This document shows positions 1 to 12,039 of a stretch of DNA of 64,000 nt, in pieces. How positions within the stretch are numbered: the first letter of the stretch is position 1; each line of letters begins with the position of its first letter. The position numbers and the translations under genes were made by a program. The stretch is from Cloeon dipterum (Eukaryota; Arthropoda; Insecta; Ephemeroptera; Baetidae), in the NCBI RefSeq assembly GCF_949628265.1, contig NC_088786.1, forward strand, positions 41,933,681-41,997,680. The letters run 5' to 3'. The notes under the pieces were generated by a model. It saw only the letters and a program-made list of their open reading frames with translations, made no database searches and was not told the DNA's origin.

Positions 1-568
1 ACAAGAAATATACCATAGTATTGGTTTTGGTTTCCATAGACAGGGTTCGCAAGCACACTTCCACTGCTGTTCGTGTTCGAATAAGAAGCGTCGCCATGGG
101 GATTGGAGGGAGCTGAAATCATATAAATTCAACAAACATAAAATACTTGGAGCAAAAGAGCAGGCTATAAATATACATGCCTATTTGGTTTTGATACGGT
201 AGTAAGAATTGAAGCTGTCTAATTGGTTCCATTGATTGCAAACCAAATTGGGGTTGATCCAATAAATGATTGAATGGCTGCACCTGCTCTTGCCTTTGAT
301 CGAAAGGCTTATCATACTGCTCAGCTGAAATAAAAACATAAAAATGACTTTGCCGCTCTTTCCTCCAACTTTATATGATAATCTCTACCAGGATATGGTG
401 GTGGTTGTCGGTTTTGGTAATTGCTGCAAACATATTAGTTTCAATAAGAATGCAATGCGAAGAAAAGAAAAAAAACCATGCATCGTAGAATACGCTTGCG
501 CAATGTTCACAGTAGGAATTTCCATCCGCTGGTAAAATGTTTCCACACGTGCTGCAAATGGCCGCCAT
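1..568 (-). CDS. A1: type A zinc-finger gene, 5' coding exons (runs off left edge)
   Basis: Four exons are visible on the minus strand: 477-568, 389-423, 181-324 and 14-112; the rest lies left of the window. The ATG at 568 opens a zinc-ribbon-like exon with two cysteine pairs (CSTCG and CEHC) about 15 residues apart. A proline-rich mini-exon (NYQN..PPPYP) and Q/N-rich linker exons beginning AEQ follow. All junctions keep phase (2, 1, 1, 1) against copies A3, A5 and A6. The donor after 181-324 reads GCATGT, so that intron is read as GC-AG, as in A5 and A6. The zinc-finger terminal exon expected from the paralogues is not in the window. Probably a nuclear zinc-binding protein; function not recognised. 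The conserved type A upstream element lies about 330 bp 5' of the start codon. Confidence 0.75.
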
Positions 569-893
569 CAATTACTCACCTTAACGAAATTAACTCGACT
601 CATTAACGACACTTCTGAAACACTTATTAAATTTTGTGTTAGGCTATCTGTATACTTCAAATAATATACTATATTTCAATACTCAAAAGGTCACAAAAAA
701 GAATTAAAATCAATAATACCCCTTTTTAATACATTAGAGTTCATTCGTTCTATAGGATTTTCAAGCTGAGAGAAAAAGACCGCAGATTTCCGTATTCGAT
801 CAAATATCTTATTAATTTCCCAAAGTCGCACTCTTTAATAAGATTATGTATCGTTTAAAGGCTGATTAAAACGAAATAAATAAGCTTTTTTGC

Positions 894-1052
894 CTCACCA
901 ATTCGATCGCTTGGAGTTCCCTCTAAAAATCACCTGACTTTCGTAGCGTCACCCTGAATACTAACGGTTTATTCGGTTAACTCAGGGCGTGAGAGCCAGG
1001 TGGCAGGTCAGTCGGTGACTCGTTTCATTTTCAACGGTCTGTGGCGCGTATA
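894..1052 (-). promoter_or_regulatory. Type A upstream element with non-coding exon 1 (for A1)
   Basis: A ~155-bp block found six times in the window, always 5' of a type A gene. In transcript direction it holds GGCGCG or CCCGCC near its start, a CACCTG..CCACCTGG pair (two E-box-like sites), a CTGAGTTAACCGAAT core, a CAGGTG site and then a GT donor (AG/GTGAG) about 150 bp later. This looks like a core promoter plus a non-coding first exon that splices to the ATG exon. Promoter function is inferred from conservation and position. Confidence 0.65.
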
Positions 1053-1295
1053 TACAAATAAAAAATGCATAACTACTGATCATAGATTGTGTTTTCCGGA
1101 TAAAATATTTCAATTTTTTAAGATGATATTAAAGAAAGTGAACAAATTTGTTCAATTCTAAGATTGAAAGTAATTCTCAAACTCACTTTAGTGTCTGTGG
1201 ACTCGGCATGCTTTTATCATTATTCCTACTACTACCCTCTGGGTCAAAGGTAAAAATCAGGTAATAAGGGTGGAACGAATATTCAAACGGAATTC

Positions 1296-1704
1296 ACCAG
1301 TTGCATAAACCCTATGTGTTCGAAGTCACCAACAGATGGCGCCACCGTAAACTTTCGATTTTAAGGCACTTTCGCTGCGATTTCAGATTCAATCTAGCTA
1401 CTGTGCATTCTTCAATTAATTTGCTATTTTTTGACGTGCTGAAAACCAAAATCGGTTCAGCCAATCGCCGTAGAATCGTGAAAAACTTTTTTTTTAAATA
1501 AAAAAAATCTTTTCCAACGTTTCTACGGCGATTGGCTGAACCAATTTTGGTTTTCAGCTCGTCAAAAAAAGCAAATTAATTGAAGAATGCAAAATAGCTA
1601 GATTGAGTCTGAAATCGCAGCGGAAATGCCTTAAAAATTTTTTTTAAGAAAGTCTGTGGTTGCGCCATCTGTTGGTGGCTTTGAACACTAAGGATGTAAC
1701 TGGT
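1296..1704. mobile_element. ~410-bp foldback (MITE-like) element
   Basis: Two ~190-200-bp arms are near-perfect inverted copies about a centre near 1495-1505. Left features such as CACCAACAGATGGCGCCA and the tract around CCGATTTTGG recur as reverse complements on the right. The outer ends are CCAGTT and AACTGG. The homologous DNA upstream of A3 (about 8990-9110) has the same flanks without this block, so it is an insertion. An AATT at both edges could be the target duplication. No coding capacity; a non-autonomous DNA element is the likely identity. Confidence 0.75.
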
Positions 1705-2129
1705 CAATTACACTTAAAATAGTTAGTTTTACCCGAAATTTCAGCCAAATTAAAATTATTTCGAGACACGCGAGGTACTCAGGTTTATAGATATTTCCAT
1801 TTGAAAATTCATGTAATATATATTTTTGCAAATTTTTTTCTACGGACGATAAACTGGAGAATGGAACTCATTTGATTTCTGCGTTGTGATAAAATTTCCT
1901 AGCGTGAGTTGTTCAAATTAATTATAATTTAGGAGATTTCCGCAGAGAAAATCATGTACCATTTTTCAGTTAATCTTACCTGTCATCCTGAGTACCTGAA
2001 GGTCCAAATTAATTTTTTGCCGCACTCGAGAGTTAAAATTTTCTTAAATTTGAGTATTCATTATTTTCTACTAATTTTTTTGGTAGCCGCTTAAGTTCAA
2101 TTGTGTAAAACTTGACTACTTTACTGCGC

Positions 2130-2320
2130 ATGCTCGGATCAGGGAAAGCCTCCTTTGCTCTTGTATGGAAAACAGCGCATGGAATATGCAATTTCACACT
2201 TTTGGAGGGTCGACAGTGGAACAGCACAAGATTGGATTTGTTCGCCACCAGTACTAAGTTAGTTACTGGTTTTGAAGTTTCGCAAAACAAACAGGCGATA
2301 GAAGCCAAACGTCCGTCTTT
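2130..2320 (-). pseudogene. Decayed type A terminal finger exon
   Basis: An open stretch on the minus strand still resembles the A4 terminal exon: it keeps CLFCE for CPFCE and KLHIPC for ELHIPC at matching spacing. The flanking finger residues and the final histidine pair are lost. No splice context or start is visible. I read it as a relic finger exon left between A1 and A2. The rest of 1053-2560 outside this relic and the foldback element shows nothing I can identify. Confidence 0.45.
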
Positions 2321-2560
2321 TGGTTTCTTCTGGTTGAATATTATATAAATATTACAACCAGCAGATGCTGCCGTGAGATCGAAAATGAATTTCAAAAGCA
2401 TTTATGGCTTTTTTACATATCATGCTTATTTTAAAAGGGAATCCTTATTAAAAAAATCAATTAGGTTTTTTCAAAAAACTTTAAGTTCATTCTGATTAAT
2501 TTTTCAACGCCAGTATTTTTTTCTATTCAAAAAAGAAGTTTTGGGAATTGTCTTAAGCAT

Positions 2561-4006
2561 TTATCCTGTAGGTGACGAAATAAACCCATGATGGTTCTTG
2601 TGCACTTTGTCGTCGTGCTGCTCTTTTTCTCCTGCGTTTCCGAAGTACATATTTTTAGTGTGTAATTCACAAATCAAGGCATCCTGCCACTTAGGACGAG
2701 AAGGACACTTTTCGACATGTTTAGAGATTCCTCTACCATCTTTCCAAAGTTTTTTACAGAACGGGCAGAACGTCATGCCATTAAGAGTTGTCAGGTCATC
2801 GATTTCTTTCTGAGTGTGATCCTTGCGTTTGTGGTCTCTCAGCTTTTCATCAGTATCGAATTCTCGTCCACAAGGATACACATTACAAAATTTCAATTGA
2901 CTGTGCTCTTTTTTAAAATGAACACGCAAATTATAAATGGTTTTATATCTCACATCTCGACAGTAAGGGCACTGTTTCATTCTGGAACGATTTGATTCAC
3001 CTGGAAAAGGGAAATAAAGAAATTTATTCTTCCTTTTCGATTTTATAAAACTGAATATTCGCCTTGGAACGATTAAAGAAACACTAGACAATTATTTTTT
3101 GTATAACCTCGGGAAAATCTGACATTATCTTACTTGAATTTAGGTTTTTAACTAACTTTTAAAATAAGTATTTTTTCATTTTTGCCATTTTTCAGCAATT
3201 TTTGACTCAGAGTTTTCGGATGAAAATATTTGATCATATTAAAATTCACCTTCATTGTTAGCTGCGTTTCCAGCCACATTTCGGGAGACCTGAGAAGAAG
3301 AGGTTGAGGGAAGCGGCGCTGGAGGGTAACGTGGACCAAGCAGGGGCGATTGCTGTGCAGCCATTAGCTGGAAATAATTCATGTTTCCCACTGCTCCCTG
3401 ATTTGGCGAGAAATATTGGGTCGGCGGGACTCGACCTCTGATCGGGTGTCGATGCAATATGAGCGGAGATCGAGGCAGGGTTGCCTGATGTTGAGCAGCA
3501 TCTCTAAAATAGCTATGAAACCAATTCTGCAGGACACCAATGCCCATCTCTTCACCTGAAATTAAACTTTTGATTTGAGCCAGAGAAAACCTTTTACCAA
3601 AAACTCTTTGCGAGATTACCATTTTGGAAATCAAATGCTGAAAATAGAGAAAATCTGACATGCGATTTACCAGGATTTGGAATGAACGGCACGGCATCGC
3701 ATGAAGCGTGAACTCCAGGTTGGCCCCTATTTTCAGCTGGAGGGCTATGATGGGCTTCTCTTTCTTCTCCCTTACCCTGGTTCGGGGCTTCCTGGTCAGG
3801 TTTCTCTGGTAGATTTGCTGGACACAAAAATCGGAATCGCTTCAAAATAAAATGGACACCCGCGCTTACCAGCAGCTTGGGAACCTTGAAAAGATGGTCC
3901 TGCTTCATCGGTTTCGTCTGCCCAGGGTCTGTAAAATTTTTGTGGAGATGCTTCTTCAGCGGGAGGATCGACCTGGACTGGGTTCTGCAACACTTGCTCT
4001 CTTTCT
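2561..4006 (-). CDS. A2: type A zinc-finger gene, 5' end not found
   Basis: Exons 3870-4006, 3671-3817, 3250-3555 and 2561-3000 join in one frame (342 codons, stop at 2561). The last exon carries C2H2-like fingers: CPYC..H-x4-H, C-x4-C (CNVYPC)..H-x4-H, then CPFC and a CELH..H region ending KVHKNHHGF. Linkers are P/Q-rich. The exon 3671-3817 ends in FIPNPG, as in B1 and B3, so this exon is shared with type B genes. I found no zinc-ribbon start exon between 4007 and the upstream element at 5080, and the first exon listed has no Met. The gene is therefore 5'-truncated or uses a start I cannot see. Confidence 0.6.
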
Positions 4007-5079
4007 CTAAAAGTTGATGCAATTTTTGATGCAACCTAAAATATATCGGATCCTCACCTTTTCAAATTCCGGTTTTCACAAAACTCTTGGTCATCCTTGT
4101 GAATTTCGTTGCATTTTGTGCAATTTTTTGGATCCATTTCAAGAGGAATTCCGATATTACACGGCGAGTGGAGAAAGAAATAATCGATCCAACTGTAAAA
4201 AATGATTGAGATTGCTTAGTAAAATTGTATGGGACCCAATCCTGAAGAAAATATTCTCCCATTTTGTGAATAGGGATGAATATTCTGTGTTTCAGAAATA
4301 AGAATTATTTTATTCATAAACAAAATATTTAGAATTCTCTTCGAAATATTCACACTTGTGAGTTTGGTTTGCTTTTCTTTCTTTCAACGGATCACACTGA
4401 ATATTCATCGGAACCGATGACAAGAGAAAATTCTTAACTCACAAGGAAAACAGGCTAAATATGATCCTTTTATGACAGACCGTACGTTACACAGAGAGGC
4501 AGCGAAATATTATGGATGCATTTGATCCACGAAAATAGATACTATGCGAGAAATGGAGAAGAATTCCCGTCATTTCTCTCATATTCTTGAGATTTTTAAA
4601 GATGTAATAATAGAAAAGGCATTTCAGAGATTCCAAGACAAAATTCTTGTAAACTGATGCAATAGATGAAAGATTTATGAAAGGAATTGAACTTGACTAG
4701 CCGTCTTGCTTCGAGATTAAGGCCTCGCCAATGACGAGCGAAGGTTCCGTGACAGCACCACATTAAGAGAATATAATATGAAATAATTTGCTAGAAATTC
4801 ACAAAAAAATATAGACTTGAAATTTAACTCTACCTGAAAAGAGGCTGTTAATTTTCTTGTTTGATTAAAAAAATTAACTGGAGTAAAAATCAATGAAAGA
4901 TCCTATTTGTCAATCCTTAGGGAATGAATAGTTTAAAATGATCAAATCAAAAGGGAAAAAGATCATAGTTTTTCTTTTGATATTGTGTTTTGTTGAAATC
5001 GAAAAATAAATAAATTTTCATCAGAAAATCTTACGTTAAAAGCCACGAAATTAAAATTCAAAGTATTTTAGCGGCCTTA
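4007..5079. other. A2 5' region, no gene recognised
   Basis: AT-rich DNA between the first A2 exon I can support and its upstream element. It may hold a long first intron and an unrecognised start exon. No zinc-ribbon motif, transposon or repeat was identified. A short open stretch on the minus strand at 4062-4262 has no family resemblance. Confidence 0.4.
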
Positions 5080-5234
5080 CCTATTCTATCGCTCACGACA
5101 ATTCCCTCTAAAAAAACACCTGATTTTCTTAGCGTCACCGACAATACTGAAGGTTCATTCGGTTAATTCAGGCTTGACTGCCAGGTGGCAAGTTAGTCGG
5201 TGAGACGCGTTTGCTTTTTCAACGGTCAATGGCG
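5080..5234 (-). promoter_or_regulatory. Type A upstream element (A2)
   Basis: Second copy of the conserved block. It keeps the tandem CACCTG-like sites, the GAATGAACCTTCAGTATT core and the exon 1 donor (GATAGAATAG/GTAAGG). It lies about 1.07 kb 5' of the first supported A2 exon, farther than in the other copies. Confidence 0.6.
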
Positions 5235-5537
5235 GGTAAAATTAACACAATTGCATAGCCACCACACCCATATGTTTTACAGGTTTATAACTGTTGATGA
5301 GTTAAAAGACAAGGTTTAATAAATGAAATCATTTTTTTATGACAGATTTTATTTATTTCCAATTAAAAATCGCCTAATGTTCTTTTTACAAAATGTAGTG
5401 TCACTTCGAAATTAAAGGTCTCGCCGATGTTAAATGAAAGAGACCGATATTCTGATTACTTTTTCATCATTAGGAACGTTTCTAATCAAACAGAAGTTTT
5501 ATGCAGCACCTTTAGCCTATAATTACGAACTACGAAA

Positions 5538-8362
5538 CTAAGTAAGCCTATAATGGTGCTCGTGAACTTTCTCGTCGTGCTGCCTCTTTTCCGCTGCGTT
5601 TCCGAAGTACATATTGGTAGGATGTAATTCACAAATCAAGGCATCCTGCCCATTGGGACGAGAAGGACAGCTTCTGAAATGGCTAGAGATTCCTCCACCA
5701 TCTTTCCAAAGTTTTTTACAGAACGGGCAGAACGTCATGCCATCCGGAGTTGTCAGGTCATCGATTTCTTCTTGAGTGTGATCCTTGCGTTTGTGGTCTC
5801 TCAGTTTTTCATCAGTATCGAATTCTCGTCCGCAAGGGTAAACATCACAAAATTTCAATTGACTGTGCCCACCGTCAATATGATCACGCAATGTTTGAAT
5901 GTTTTTGTATCTCTTATCTCTACAGTAAGGGCACTGATATATCTTCTCGGGACGATTTGATTCACCTGGAAAAGTTAAATGAAGAAATTTACTGTTGAAA
6001 ATATTTGATCATATTGATTCACACTACCTATATCGATAGCAGCGTTTGCAGCCACATTTCGGGAGACCTGAGAAGAAGAGGTTGACGGAAGCTGCACTGG
6101 AGGGAAAAGAGGACCATGCTGGGGCGACTGCTGAGCAGACATTTGCTGGAGATTCATGCTTCTTGCTCCCTGATTTGGCGAAAAATATTGGGTAGGTTGA
6201 GAAGCAATATTCTCAAGCTACCATTAATTACTTCCTTCCAAATGTCGTTCCTACATAATTGTATCATTACTTTATGGATGTGTGCTGATTTGGGGCAGAG
6301 TTGCCCTGTCAGCCCATAATAAACTTAAATTTTGAAACTAGGTTGAGAGGGTCCTTTCCAAACGAGAGAAGTTTCAGGCTTGTCAGAAGTCACTAAACAA
6401 AAGCATTAATTATTCATTAAATAAACAAAACTGAAGAATATATTAGAAAAAAATTCCTCGAAACATAACTTAATTGTAGAAATTATCCATTTTTACAGAG
6501 CATAAGTTACAATAATAAAAATGTACCAATTTGGACATCACTAGCAGCGTTATGTTGCGGGACTTGAGATCCCCTTGCCTGAGCGACGTAAGGTGCTTGT
6601 TGTGGCGGAAGAAATGACCTTTGGTCGTAGTGCTGAGAAATCTGACTTTGCTGGAAAGCAATGCTTGCGGCACCTGGAATTTTATTTTTAAATGGTGCAC
6701 GAGATACCAATTATTAAAATTGTTCACTCCATTTTTTTGACGAAATCGATTATGTTTATTGAGATAAAATTAACTATTCTACCTTCTTGGACAGCATTTG
6801 GTGGAACGTTTTGCGAAAGCGCTGGAGGATAAGGATGCTGGATCGGCTGGTTGAAATTCCTTTGGTTAAATCTCTGAGGGACCTGCATGCTTGTTGTGTC
6901 TGGAACTAATTATTTCAATGTTGATCAAGAGAGGTGCGATTCTTCACAAATTGTATCATCAAAAATATTGAAAAAATTTAAACATTTATCTTCGTCGGTC
7001 CTGATCTCTCTGGCGCTGATGCCTTTTCAGAGATTATTTCTCCAATATTTCTCCAAATTTTAAGATTTTTCAAAAAAAAAAAAAAAAAATAAACACACCT
7101 CGGTTTGTATGTTCTCTCATGGATGTTTGCATCATTTCGGTTGTTCGGATTAAGCAAAAGTTCTGATGGATTAGAATATTGTCCGACTGAATTTAGTTGC
7201 TCGTAACCTTGACATTGTCCACTCGAGCTATTCTGCAAGTTCTTTAATTCAGCTGTGCCTGGTAGTTGTACTTCGTCCATAAAATGCAGGTCAAACGATA
7301 TTTGCTGATCAGATTGGCCTGGAAAAGCAGAAATAGAGTGAACGAGATTCTATAGATTAATTGTAGACATGTTAATTCTAAAAGTTGCAGTGAACAATGT
7401 AAAATCTATTATTGAATATTTATCATCGTAGTAGCAATGCAATAGATTTGTTCGACAACATAATTGAACTGAGTAAATTTAGATAAAGTCATTAATTTTT
7501 AATTTCATAGACTTTTAATTGACTATATTACTTGTTTGGTTTGGCTGAGGGTGGTTGTAAGGGTTAGAGCCGGGATTCATCGCTTGCGCTTGCTGTTGAC
7601 TCTGATTGAAAGGCATACAAGTGTTGTGCTCTGCTGGAATTAAAAGTGGTTAAATTATTTTGCTTGCATTTTGCACGCTTAACACCTTATTTGAAATTCG
7701 ACAAGATATTTTTAATCAAGACCAATGAATGCATTTAGATTTATTTTAGGTGTGCACTTCATTAGATTTTTAACAAGAGAGCTGGTGAATTTTGGTCGAC
7801 GAGTAAAGTGAATTTCAAAGTTATTACCATAGTATTGATTTTGCTTCCCATTGACTTGATTCGCAATCAAACTTCCACTGTAATTGGCACTCGAAGAAGA
7901 TGTGACGTCAAATAAATGACTCGAGGAAGCTGAAATCGTTTTCATATTTCACATGAAATATTCACAGGAAAGAAGCTATAAAAAACTACCTGCTTGATAT
8001 TGCTGCGGTTGCAAGAAGTTTGGCTGTCTAATTGGTTCCACTGATTGCGAACCAAATTGAGGTTGATCAAATAAATGATTGAATAATGGCTGCATCTCAT
8101 CTTGACTTTGATTGAAAGTTTCATACTGCTCAGCTGAAATTAAAAGACAAATGATTTTTCTGCTTCCTCCGCTTACTTTATATGATAATCTGTACCAGGA
8201 TATGGCGGTGGTGGGTTCTGGTAATTCCTGCAAACATGTTTGTTTCAATATCATTCCAAAACGAACCAAAGAAAAATACCTTGCACCACAGTATGTGCAA
8301 TCTATATAGGAATTTCCACCGGCTGGTAAAGTCTTTTTACATCTTCTGCAAATGGCCACCAT
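5538..8362 (-). CDS. A3: type A zinc-finger gene
   Basis: Start codon at 8362 (MVAICRRC). Exons: 8280-8362, 8196-8227, 7990-8133, 7828-7929, 7532-7633, 7099-7318, about 6783-6905, 6527-6673, about 6028-6200 and 5538-5965. The protein begins with a zinc ribbon (CRRC..CTYC), runs through Q/N/P-rich linkers and ends in fingers: CPYC..H, CDVYPC..HKRKDH, CPFC..H. The first six exons keep phase. The 7099-7318 to 6905 junction does not keep phase with the obvious splice sites, and the exon near 6028-6200 has no in-phase acceptor and could be skipped (6527 to 5965 is phase-compatible). Either my boundaries are wrong there or the gene carries a small lesion. Nuclear zinc-finger protein by motif; role unknown. 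Confidence 0.65.
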
Positions 8363-8663
8363 TGATTTCTCACCGTGATGGACACTCAACTCTTAATCTA
8401 TGTACTCTCCTGAAATAATTTTTAATTTTTAGTGGTTTGTGGTTGTAAAGCCGTTCGTTTTATTTCGAGTTACTAAAATATCATTAATAGAAAGCATCGA
8501 ACAAATTTGTATCAATCGGAAATCATTAACGATCAAAAATCACAGATGAAAAGGATCACCTATTTTAACTTTTGATCGGTTATGTATTTTATCAAATTCG
8601 GTAACACATCATAAAATATCACGTTAAAAGCGCCCAATTTAAATTAAATCTGTTTTTTAAACT

Positions 8664-8819
8664 CACCTATTCAATTGCTCAGAGTTTTCTCTCAAAATCA
8701 CCTGATTGTCGTGGCGTCACCTGAATACTGAAGGTTCATTCGGCTAACTCAGGGCGTGTGAGCCAGGTGGCAGGTTAGTCAGTGACGCGCTTTCTTTTTC
8801 AACGGTCTGTGGCGGGTAA
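8664..8819 (-). promoter_or_regulatory. Type A upstream element (A3)
   Basis: Third copy, about 300 bp 5' of the A3 start codon. It retains the CAGGTGATTTT and GCCAGGTGGCAGG sites, the AACTCAGGGCGTG core and the CCGCCACAGACCGTTG end (reading the minus strand). Confidence 0.65.
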
Positions 8820-9964
8820 AAATAAAAAACAAACAAATGCATAACGTCTGCACGTAGATCATGTTTTTCCGGTTAAAATATATCAGATTTTTTCAAATGA
8901 TAAAAATGAAAATGAAACTTTCTTCAAATCATAGCTATAATGTGATTCTCATGCTCACTATAGTAGCTGTGGACTCGGTATTCTTTCCTAACTATATCTA
9001 AACGCCAGGTACTCAGGGTGAAAGTTAAAAATCAGCTAATTAATGTGACACGAATTTTCCATTGGATAGCGATTAAAATAATTAGTTCTGTCCATAATTT
9101 TAGCCAAATTATATTTGTGATGCTGGAAAGTCACGAGGTACTTAAATATTTCAGATGATGTAAAACAAAACTTATTTTAATCAAAAAAAGAACAGCAATT
9201 TTAAAAGCTTAGTTAATTTTATTGAGGAAAATTTCCAATAGGCATGTTAACAAAAAAAAATAAGATTGAAATAAAATTTCCCTGGCTGACAGAAATGGAA
9301 TTATATACGTTTTGAACCTTTTAGGCTTCCTCATCATCTTAATTTTTTTAGTGTTTTCTATGCTGAGCATTTTATATACTCAAGTGATGATGGCTTTCCC
9401 GTCATATACACGCTGGGAATTTTTCCCTCTCGACAATTAGCACACCGCATCATCAATCATTTGTTCCAATCATTGCAGGCGATCAAGTCGTCCGGGATTT
9501 TTGCGTCCTCTCCGGATTTTCCGCATACATGAATGGCAAAAGCCTTCAGAAACATTGTGCGGTATCTTTTATTGCTTAATTCAGATTGAAATTACTGATC
9601 CTTTTGCATAACAAAAGAGTTCCATGCAGGATAATTCCCAATAAACCAATTTTTTATTTGGTTAGCATTAACGAAGAATGAATGATCAGCGCACTTGCTG
9701 ATTATATTGAGCAATTTGAAAGGTTAAAGGCTTTTGATGGAAATATTAAATATCTTATACACATGCATTTGGGTTTTGTATTTGTGTTGACATTGATTAA
9801 AAGGAAGATTTTAGATGGGACTACTTTTATGTCTATTTCTGTTCATTGTACATGAGTGGACCACACCAGTTAATGAATCAATCATCTATCGGCACTTCTA
9901 AAAGATTGAATTGTTACATTTTTGCGTCACTAAAGGATTTTTTTAAATCTAAAATTTGAGTTCG
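8820..9964. other. A3/A4 intergenic region
   Basis: The part from about 8820 to 9110 matches the DNA upstream of A1 (1060-1290 plus 1705-1760) and marks the empty site of the foldback insertion. The remainder to 9964 is AT-rich and shows no coding exon or repeat I can support. Confidence 0.5.
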
Positions 9965-11024
9965 TTAAAAGTGAATCGCAGACTTAATAAATCCACGATG
10001 GTTCTTGTGCACTGTCTCGTCGTGCTTCTTCTTCTCCTCCGCATTTTTGAAGTACATCGTGCATGGGATATGCAATTCACACTTGCGGACTGCCGATGCT
10101 GACAATGAGCCACATGCTGAACAAGTAGTTTCGAAGTGCCTGTAAATACTAGATGCTGCTATTGATCGTTCGCAGAACGGACAGACGGTAGAAGACCGTC
10201 CTCCATTAGTTCCCTTCTTTAACACTTTGTCTCTGTCTTCTTCCTTGTGATCCTTCTCCATGTGATCCTCGAGCTCTTCCAGTGTTCCGAATTCTCGTCC
10301 GCAATAGTAAACCATGCAAAAGTGCAAATTTATGTGCTTGTTAGATATATGTTGACGCAAATCATAAGCTCTGCACAATTTGTCACCACAGTGAGGGCAC
10401 TGAAACTTATTCTCATCCTCCGATGCATCTGGAAAGGGAAAATAAAGAGAAACGTGACGATGGCTTTCGATCTACCACTAAAACAATGCACCATGCAGAA
10501 TTTCAAATCAACGATCTGACAGTATATATCACCTGCAGGATTCGAAATGTGATAATTTTATATATAATATTTTAGAATCACGATTTATTTCTCTGTTTAC
10601 CGTTCGCAACTTGAGGAGAGAGCAGGTGGTTTTGATTCGTTGCAACTTGGAGAAGTGTTGCAAACATAGGATTCATTCGTTTTTGGTGACATTGTGCTTG
10701 GTTTGCAGAATATGCATCCTGAAAATCCGTGTCTCCTCCCGGAGATGAATAATTGCTTTGCCGCATTGGATCTTGCGTTTGATTGAAATAAGGCATCGCA
10801 TTATGCTGCTCAGCTGAAATAAAACTTATTTTGCTAGTCCTTAAACTCAATTTAAGATAATCTGTACCAGAATTGATTGGTGGCCGGTTAATGGCATTCC
10901 TGAAAAAAAAAAAAAATTGGTTCAATAAATGTCCAAATTGAACAGAAGAGAGAAAGGAATACCAAGCTTCAAGGTATAAGCAATGTGCACAGGAATTTCC
11001 ACCACTGCAAAAGGCGGCCTCCAT
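9965..11024 (-). CDS. A4: compact four-exon type A zinc-finger gene
   Basis: Exons 10963-11024, 10868-10899, 10601-10813 and 9965-10428 give an open frame of 256 codons plus stop. Compared with A1/A3, the N-terminal exon has lost 10 codons, including the first CxxC, leaving MEAAFCSGGNSCAHC, so the zinc ribbon is probably not functional. A single linker exon (AEQ start, Q/N-rich) replaces the usual chain. The last exon has C2H2-like fingers: CPHC..H-x4-H, CMVYYC..H-x4-H, CPFC..H and CELH..HDETVH. It is diverged from A2/A3 and closest to the decayed exon at 61.6 kb. Intact and plausibly expressed from the element at 11363. Confidence 0.78.
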
Positions 11025-11362
11025 CAATTTGATTGCTTGACGGCAACTTAACTCATAAACTTCAATTCTGAAATAGTTTATAATTTTTTATGTTAGGCGT
11101 TTGGATTTATCACATCATAAAAGATCGTTAAATTCCATATTTGATGAATAAAAACAGAGGATAAATAGGAAATAAAATCAACCATAGATCCAGGTTTTAA
11201 CTCTTTGGAAATCAATCGTTTTAAAGGATGAAATCTGAGCGAAAAAGGGTCACAGATTTTTATTTTTGATCACGCATTTTGTAAAATTGGGAATATCATA
11301 TTTTAATCGGATAAAATGTTACGATTGAAGCATTTTAAAACTAAAAAACTATTTTTAAACTC

Positions 11363-11521
11363 ACCTATTCTATCGCTAAGAGAGTTCCCTCTAAAAATCA
11401 CCTGATTTTCGTAGCGTCACCGACAATACTGCTGAAGGTTCATTCGGTTAACTCAGGGCATGAGAGCCAGGTGGCAGGATAGTCGGTGACGCGATTGCTT
11501 TTTAAACAGTGAGTGGCGGGA
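11363..11521 (-). promoter_or_regulatory. Type A upstream element (A4)
   Basis: Fourth copy, about 340 bp 5' of the A4 start. The donor of the non-coding exon (GATAGAATAG/GTGAG in transcript direction), the paired CACCTG-like sites and the GGTTCATTCGGTTAACTCAGG core (20 of its bases match other copies) are present. Confidence 0.65.
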
Positions 11522-11825
11522 AAAATTAATAAAATTGCATTGCCACTAGACGCATTAATGTTGTTCAGGTTTTTAACATTTTATTCGTTAAAAGCCAGGA
11601 AGTAGGAAACGAAATCATATGTTTCAAGCAAAATTTTATTTATTTGCAATTAAAAAATTGAAAATGATCAGAAAACGCGAGAAAAATGAGACTTTGAAGA
11701 AAGCGAAGCATTTGAAGATGCTGACGCCGCGGTCCAACACTTCCAACCGCACGCTATTTTTTTTCTTTTTCGAACATTTTGAACTGGAAAAGAATGCCTT
11801 CAAAGGCACCATTCTGTTCAAACTG

Positions 11826-12036
11826 CTAGGCGGCCCTTCTGAAGAGGCACGGCTCGTCGAAGAAAATCTCGATTGTCACCTGGCTCCCGTCCGTAACCTG
11901 GAGGGACGTCTTCCAGGTCGCCCAGGTCAAAAAACGGCTGTCTTTTTCTGTCTCGTCCAGTTCCAACTTTGTGTTTTCTCCAATCGTGACCGACGACGGC
12001 AGCAGCCAGCGCGATTCCACGGGATTCAAAAAGGTG
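11826..12036 (-). pseudogene. Orphan 3'-terminal exon of an unrecognised gene
   Basis: A GC-richer block reads open on the minus strand from a good acceptor (TTTTTTTCAG at 12037-12046) to a TAG at 11826. It contains ESRWLLPSSVTIGEN and EIFFDEPCLF, looks like real coding sequence rich in E/D/T/S and may be a beta-rich domain. No upstream partner exon is visible, and base composition differs from the neighbours. It may be a captured or abandoned last exon of another gene. I do not recognise the family. Confidence 0.4.
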
Positions 12037-12039
12037 CTG

